Shown here: piece after piece, positions 59,655 to 64,000 of the stretch | Layout of the letters: the number at the start of each line of letters is the position of its first letter | Numbering within the stretch: position 1 is the stretch's first letter | DNA from: Mesocentrotus franciscanus | Taxonomy: Eukaryota > Echinodermata > Echinoidea > Camarodonta > Strongylocentrotidae | Assembly (NCBI GenBank): GCA_037976565.1 | Contig: CP137668.1 | Span: 25,235,906-25,299,905 of the forward strand | Direction of reading: 5' to 3' | Length of the DNA stretch: 64,000 nt | Program-made: the position numbers and the translations under genes | Notes under the pieces: generated by a model | The model's input: only the letters and a program-made list of their open reading frames with translations | What the model was told of the DNA's origin: nothing | The model's database searches: none

Positions 59655-61828
59655 CAGGCACATATTTGTGCCACCTTGACTTGGCAGACCCAAATCAATT
59701 ATTTTTCTTAAGCTTGTCAGTGATTTTTTAAATATTTAATTATAATGACAAACCTAGGAGATGTGAAATTCTCATCTTCCTGACAAATCATTATTATCTG
59801 GGCTGTCAACATTTTTTCAGATTTGTGCCCCCATCCCATAACAAAACCATGGATCCACCAGAATAGTTGATATTGTGCACAAATAATCATTGCCAGTTTG
59901 TCTGAAAATTAAGCCTATACACCCATTTAAAGGTGATAGTATAAAGAAATTAATGAAATGCATGAGCATTTAAATATCACAACCACCTTTTCTATGTAAC
60001 ATTGACCTATCCTTAACCTTATGAAGTTATGAGAATAAAATTGAACTTAATGCGTTTAAAGATTTTCTAATCTTTAAACGTATTTAAGATGAAGGGAAGC
60101 TTGGGCATTTGTAATTGAAATCGAACATGGATTTAGCATCAAGTTAAAAGTAATGATTATGCACATTAAAAAAGGGGACATGCAATTGGATCAATTTTTC
60201 CCCTATGGGCTATGAATATAAATTTTAAAAGCTTTGTGTAAAGAGTTTAGTAAAACCTAAAGTCCTACTAGGAGGCACTTTAAGGGTTCACTGAAAATGA
60301 TGAAAGACTCACTTGTGCATTTTCCACAGCAGGTTCCATCTTTGCAGCATTCGCCAGTTTTACAGCAATCCTGTCCCGTGCAGGCACACTCCTTGCCCTC
60401 TGTGTTCAGAATTTAAAAAGGAGAAAATATAATAACATAAATTAATTTAATAAAAGTAACAACAATTTTGAAACCACAAATCCATCATCACTTGTTGGTA
60501 AAAACTGTTATTGACAGTACTGTTGGTGTAACAAGAATGAAAGAAACAGGCAAGAAAACATGACACAACTCATTTTTCACATACATTTGCAACGTACACC
60601 ATGCACCATTGAATGCAAATTTCCATGTGCACATCTACACACTTGACACTCATTTTGGGGTCCGTATAATTCAGACTAAATGTAGATTGTGCTTAGAAGT
60701 CTCATTAGCATAATATATGCATGAAGAGTAGGAATATTCTCCCTTTCTACCTAAATATTTGCCTCGATGAATAGATATTACGTAATCCTGTGTAATAATA
60801 GTATGATTAAATAGGGTTTCTTTTAATTTAAAAGAAACCCTATTTCACACCGTATGCCGGTTGCAGGCAGGCTGTATTGTGATCGGGCGCCTCTCATGGC
60901 CTGGCCTGGCCGCGTATGCACGTAAAAATAAATCGAGCGGTGTGTTTAGCTAGAATTTAGAAACGCTACACCGTACACGCTAGACCGAAAATTTCTGTCT
61001 CTTTCCTTCGTTAGCCTCTGATTTGTGTAGGGTCGGCTCCTCTCTTTAGAGACAGAAGCCGACCATAGCGGCTGCATTGCAAACTAATGCTCGCGTCCGA
61101 GCAGTAAACTTATACCCAAAATACTACATTTTACCCGATGCATATCCGATGCATTTATTATTGTAAATTAGGCCTAGGCTAAACTACATCGGTTCTACTT
61201 ACCAGATTGACTGTATGATTGATGCGTTTAAGGGTCTTTTTTTCCGGATTTTCATCGCCGAAATTGAGCTCCGTGTTGAAATTCTTGCATCGGGTAAAAT
61301 GTAGTATTTTGCTCGGACGCGAGCATTAGTTTACAATGCAGCCGCTATGCAAATTATGCAAACTTCTCGTATGGTTTTATGCGCATGGTATCGTGCAGCA
61401 CGTGCGCGTAATACCATAAACCATACAGTTTGCATAATTTTTGACTGATAGCTTCAGTTTGAGGTGCAGAGCGAAAGCGTAGAGACGGTACTGAGCGACG
61501 ACGTCGACATCGAAGCCCTAAACGGAGGATTCCCGATGTCGGATGTGATCCAAATCCAGGTGGAAAATGCAATATATGATTATGATTAAAATTAGTAAAA
61601 AATTGGCCTAAAATTCCTTTGATAAGATTGGATATGAAACTGCTAAAAAAATGGATACGAAGCTGCACTAGCGCCGCCGACCCTACCCAAATCAGAGGCT
61701 AACGAACGAAAGAGACAGAAATCTTCAGTCTACGTACACGCTAATTAACCCGCAACCGGGTAGTTAACATTGTGATAAATTTCGACTTTTTTCTTACCCG
61801 TGCAGCAGACACACTTGACGTCAGGCAT
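59391..61828 (-). CDS. Metallothionein (three coding exons)
   Basis: Binds zinc, cadmium and copper in the cytosol through Cys thiolates. Exons on the minus strand: 61828-61798 (31 nt, MPDVKCVCCT), 60399-60313 (87 nt, EGKECACTGQDCC through CCGKCT) and 59467-59391 (77 nt, NAACKCVDDCKFGSGCSCIE to CAC, stop). Introns are both phase 1 with GTAAG and GTGAG donors and CACAG acceptors; total 195 nt = 64 residues, the usual echinoid length. I count 19 Cys against the 20 I expect of the family: residue 51 is Phe (TTT) where the pattern CxCxxxCKCGSGCSC calls for Cys. Promoter lies at 61830-62085 with a TATA-like sequence and metal-response cores. A second exon 1 with its promoter is duplicated at 4.4 kb. 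Intron 1 holds nested inverted repeats (60960-61745). Confidence 0.95.
59634..59655. repeat. (TA)n microsatellite in metallothionein intron 2
   Basis: About eleven TA units after an A-run. Confidence 0.9.
60054..60081. repeat. Short hairpin CGTTTAAAGATT
   Basis: CGTTTAAAGATT, TTCT, AATCTTTAAACG: a perfect 12-bp stem with a 4-nt loop inside intron 2. Confidence 0.7.
60807..60845. repeat. Perfect 19-bp palindrome in intron 1
   Basis: AAATAGGGTTTCTTTTAA immediately followed by its complement, nearly without a loop. Probably a tiny palindromic element. Confidence 0.75.
60960..61745. repeat. Nested inverted repeats in intron 1
   Basis: Outer arms: about 60975-61045 (containing CCTTCGTTAGCCTCTGATTT) and 61681-61745 (AAATCAGAGGCTAACGAACG). 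Inner arms: 61064-61150 and 61290-61352, sharing ACTAATGCTCGCGTCCGAGC and TACTACATTTTACCCGATGC. The outer right arm is part of the duplicated block and is also found at 4280-4345. Confidence 0.7.
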
Positions 61829-61872
61829 GGTGATAAAATTGAGCTCGTCGAGTCGTACGTTTAAGAAGGTAA

Positions 61873-62081
61873 CTAATATAAATCACACTCGGTCGCTTTC
61901 TTTACTTCTGACAATCTCTCGTAAAATTCGGGTTTTTATGTGTTAATCATACCAAAATCCGTGTGCAAAAAAAAAGGTAAACACGATACGTACCGTGTGC
62001 ACGCAAAATAGACAACCTGTTAGCGGTGTGGAGGTCGATATATATATCTAGGTACGGTGGGCGTGTTCTAGTTTTGCACAC
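61873..62081 (-). promoter_or_regulatory. Metallothionein promoter: TATA-like box and metal-response cores
   Basis: A TATA-like ATTTATATTAG (61873-61883) lies 45-55 bp upstream of the start codon. MRE cores (TGCRCNC): TGCACAC on the minus strand at 61961-61967 and 61995-62001, overlapping TGCACGC on the plus strand at 61998-62004, and TGCACAC on the plus strand at 62075-62081. MTF-1-type metal induction is inferred. Confidence 0.65.
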
Positions 62082-62859
62082 GCTCCTCTCATGAATAGTG
62101 ACAAGCTGTGTCGGATGAATAAGCGAAATCGGTAAAATAGCATATAGATGAATAATATTCCTGCTATTCGATGGGGGACGCCCTCCCCTCCCCCATACGC
62201 TTGCCCTCAAAGAAAAAAGTGTTGCTGAAATAGTACGAAAGTGAAAGATAAAGGTAACACTGTCATTAAGACGTAAAGTTTCAAAACCAAATAGTATTTC
62301 AAAATCAAATAGCACAATGACAATTGTAGGCATGTAATTGATAGGCGAATGATTAATTACACTGATTAAGAAAGGGAAGAAGAAGAAGAAGAAGAAGAAA
62401 AAAAAAAAGGGGGGGGGTGGAATAAAAGAAACGGATGCCCGACCTCAATATCACCGCCAGAAAATGCAACTATACCTCTCCAGTTCGAAATGTTCATGGT
62501 ATACTACTGCATTATGTTATATTGATGATCAACCTATAATAAAATGGTTGTTTTTCTCCTACATTTTTCTCCATGCTAGATTACGTAGTCCTGTCAAAAT
62601 TTGCAGTGGGCGTATATTGGAGACACTTGCCCCCAGTCAAATTGCCATAGTCATCATGCGCACCAGGCACCCCCCCTAACTGCCAAAGAATCCTGGATCC
62701 GCCCCTGATATTTACCCAGCATTCTTACAGCTATTAAGTTTAAAGGCATATTGAGTGGAAATGTTACGATATCTACAACCGTGAAGAAATAAAGCTTTTA
62801 AAGCCCCACTGCATTACTTGTAGCTACTTGCTCCCTCTATAGTAGCAAACAATGCCTAA

Positions 62860-63566
62860 AGCCCCAGTCCCATATAAAGCCGGACCAGCACGGACGAGCA
62901 CGGACCACTCCGGACCATCCCGGACCATGGTCTGGGGTGATCCGGGATGGTCCGGGATGTTTTGTTCAAAAAATCGCAACCGCCGACCGTCTCCCCGGAC
63001 CCAACACGGTACCACTACGGACCGCCCCGGACCGTCCGGGCATAGCCCCGGCAGCAGTACAGATCATTCCAGACCCAGCACGGAGCCGCCACGGACCGTC
63101 CCGGACCACCCCGGTGCCAACACGGTGCCAACACGGATGACACCGGACCATCCCGGTGCCGGTCCGTGCTGGTCCAGGGTGATCCGTGTCGCCACCGTGC
63201 TGGGTCCGGGATCATCCGTAGGGGCGCCGGGGTGATCCGGGGTCAATAACTCACTCCCGGACTGCCACGGATCAACACGGACCGCCCCGGCGCCACTACG
63301 GATGACCCCGGACCCAGCACGGTGGCTACACGGATCACCCTGATCAAACTATTGTCCCGGACCGTCCCGGACCACCCCGGCAGTTTTTGACCGTCAAAAA
63401 CATCCGGGGTCGACTCCCGGACCGCCCAGGACCATCCAGGACCATCCAGGACCATCCAGGACCACCCCGGTGCCAACACGGTGTCAACACGGACCGAATC
63501 CCGGATCACCCCGGATGGGGTCCGGGATGGTCCGGGACGGTCCGGGACGTATATGGGACTGTAGCT
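62860..63566. mobile_element. GC-rich MITE with TAA duplication (Harbinger-like)
   Basis: Ends AGCCCCAGTCCCATATA and TATATGGGACTGTAGCT, flanked by TAA (62857-62859, 63567-63569). The paralogous site at 8296-8298 has one TAA and no insert. The interior is tiled with CGGACCACCCCGG and GGTCCGGGATGG variants, so ORFs on both strands are artefacts of the tiling. Confidence 0.88.
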
Positions 63567-63829
63567 TAAGCGGTGACCGTTGGTCCCCCATGATCCCCTT
63601 TTTCTTATGTTAATTGAGAGCTAAGTTGATGAGATAACCACCTGTCAGTGACCACGCTGGGAGGTCTGATCCCTCCTGGCCAAACTTGTGCAGAAAGGCT
63701 TTAAAGAAAAAGGTAATAAACATCGAGGCAGTCTCAATATTTAACCCCTGGTAGGCCTATACTAGAAAAATGCACCCTCCTCGCCTTTCAGATGGTACTA
63801 CGCGTTCTCAACGGGCCTACGCTTTCAAT

Positions 63830-63915
63830 CATATATATATATATATAAACCAACAACCACCACCTACAACAACCAACAACAAACCACCACAACCACCACC
63901 ACTACCACCACCACC
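63830..63915. repeat. (AT)n and (CAA/CCA)n microsatellites, duplicate
   Basis: Counterpart of 8561-8660 with different repeat numbers. Confidence 0.9.
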
Positions 63916-64000
63916 ATCAACACCGGCAACACAAATTTCGCTTTCCCTACCCGCCCTGGGGGAGGGGGGGGGGGGATACAACTATAGTTGTGATCTGTTT

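Larger units (their letters stand above)
61681..64000. repeat. Segmental duplicate B (metallothionein 5' region)
   Basis: Counterpart of 4278-4630 plus 7509-8730, without the foldback element and with a GC-rich MITE at 62860. Runs to the window end. Confidence 0.9.

Noticed and set aside
62852..63569. Overlapping Pro/Gly/Asp-rich ORFs on both strands
   Set aside because: They lie inside a GC-rich MITE whose CGGACC tiling lacks stop codons in most frames.

Overview
The window is animal nuclear DNA, most probably from a sea urchin (echinoid). The anchor is a three-exon metallothionein gene on the minus strand (CDS 59391-61828) encoding a 64-residue Cys-rich protein that starts MPDVKCVCC, as echinoid metallothioneins do. 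GT-AG introns, low coding density, microsatellites and a heavy load of foldback elements, hAT/Harbinger-like MITEs and SINEs agree with this. A run of 500 Ns (1696-2195) is a scaffold gap.

Layout. 1-1695 is a near-identical direct copy of 25989-27690 and stops at the gap. 2.2-3.3 kb is tandem repeat. 4.28-8.73 kb is a direct paralogue of 61.68-64.0 kb: both carry metallothionein exon 1 and its metal-response promoter, but the 4.4-kb copy lacks exons 2 and 3 in this window and its promoter is split by a 2.87-kb foldback element (4637-7506). A second foldback copy (11885-15296) has a 9-bp target duplication. Between 16.67 and 20.90 kb lie four phase-compatible plus-strand exons of a MULE-derived SWIM zinc-finger gene.

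The most interesting part is 28.5-36.9 kb: two AID/APOBEC-like cytidine deaminase genes (HAE plus PCx6C zinc motifs). Each is interrupted by a different transposon in the same C-terminal stretch: the first by a 37-bp hairpin element with 7-bp direct repeats, the second by a 2.3-kb non-autonomous hAT element whose sister copy lies inverted at 42829-45954 with a perfect 8-bp target duplication. AID/APOBEC-like deaminases are reported as expanded innate-immune families in echinoderms, so this looks like an immune gene pair being eroded or remodelled by transposons.

Further right are a hAT transposase fragment (37.06-38.36 kb), several MITEs, a nested foldback (48.9-50.1 kb), and a broken multi-exon minus-strand gene of the DUF7869 transposase-like type (about 50.7-55.9 kb), itself hit by a Harbinger-like MITE and another repeat element. 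A 12-14 copy (TC)-rich minisatellite (56990-57735) precedes the metallothionein gene. The last 2 kb repeats 7.5-8.7 kb with a GC-rich 707-bp MITE inserted. The genes do not form a pathway; the metallothionein (metal homeostasis) and the deaminases (probable innate immunity) are the only likely host genes.
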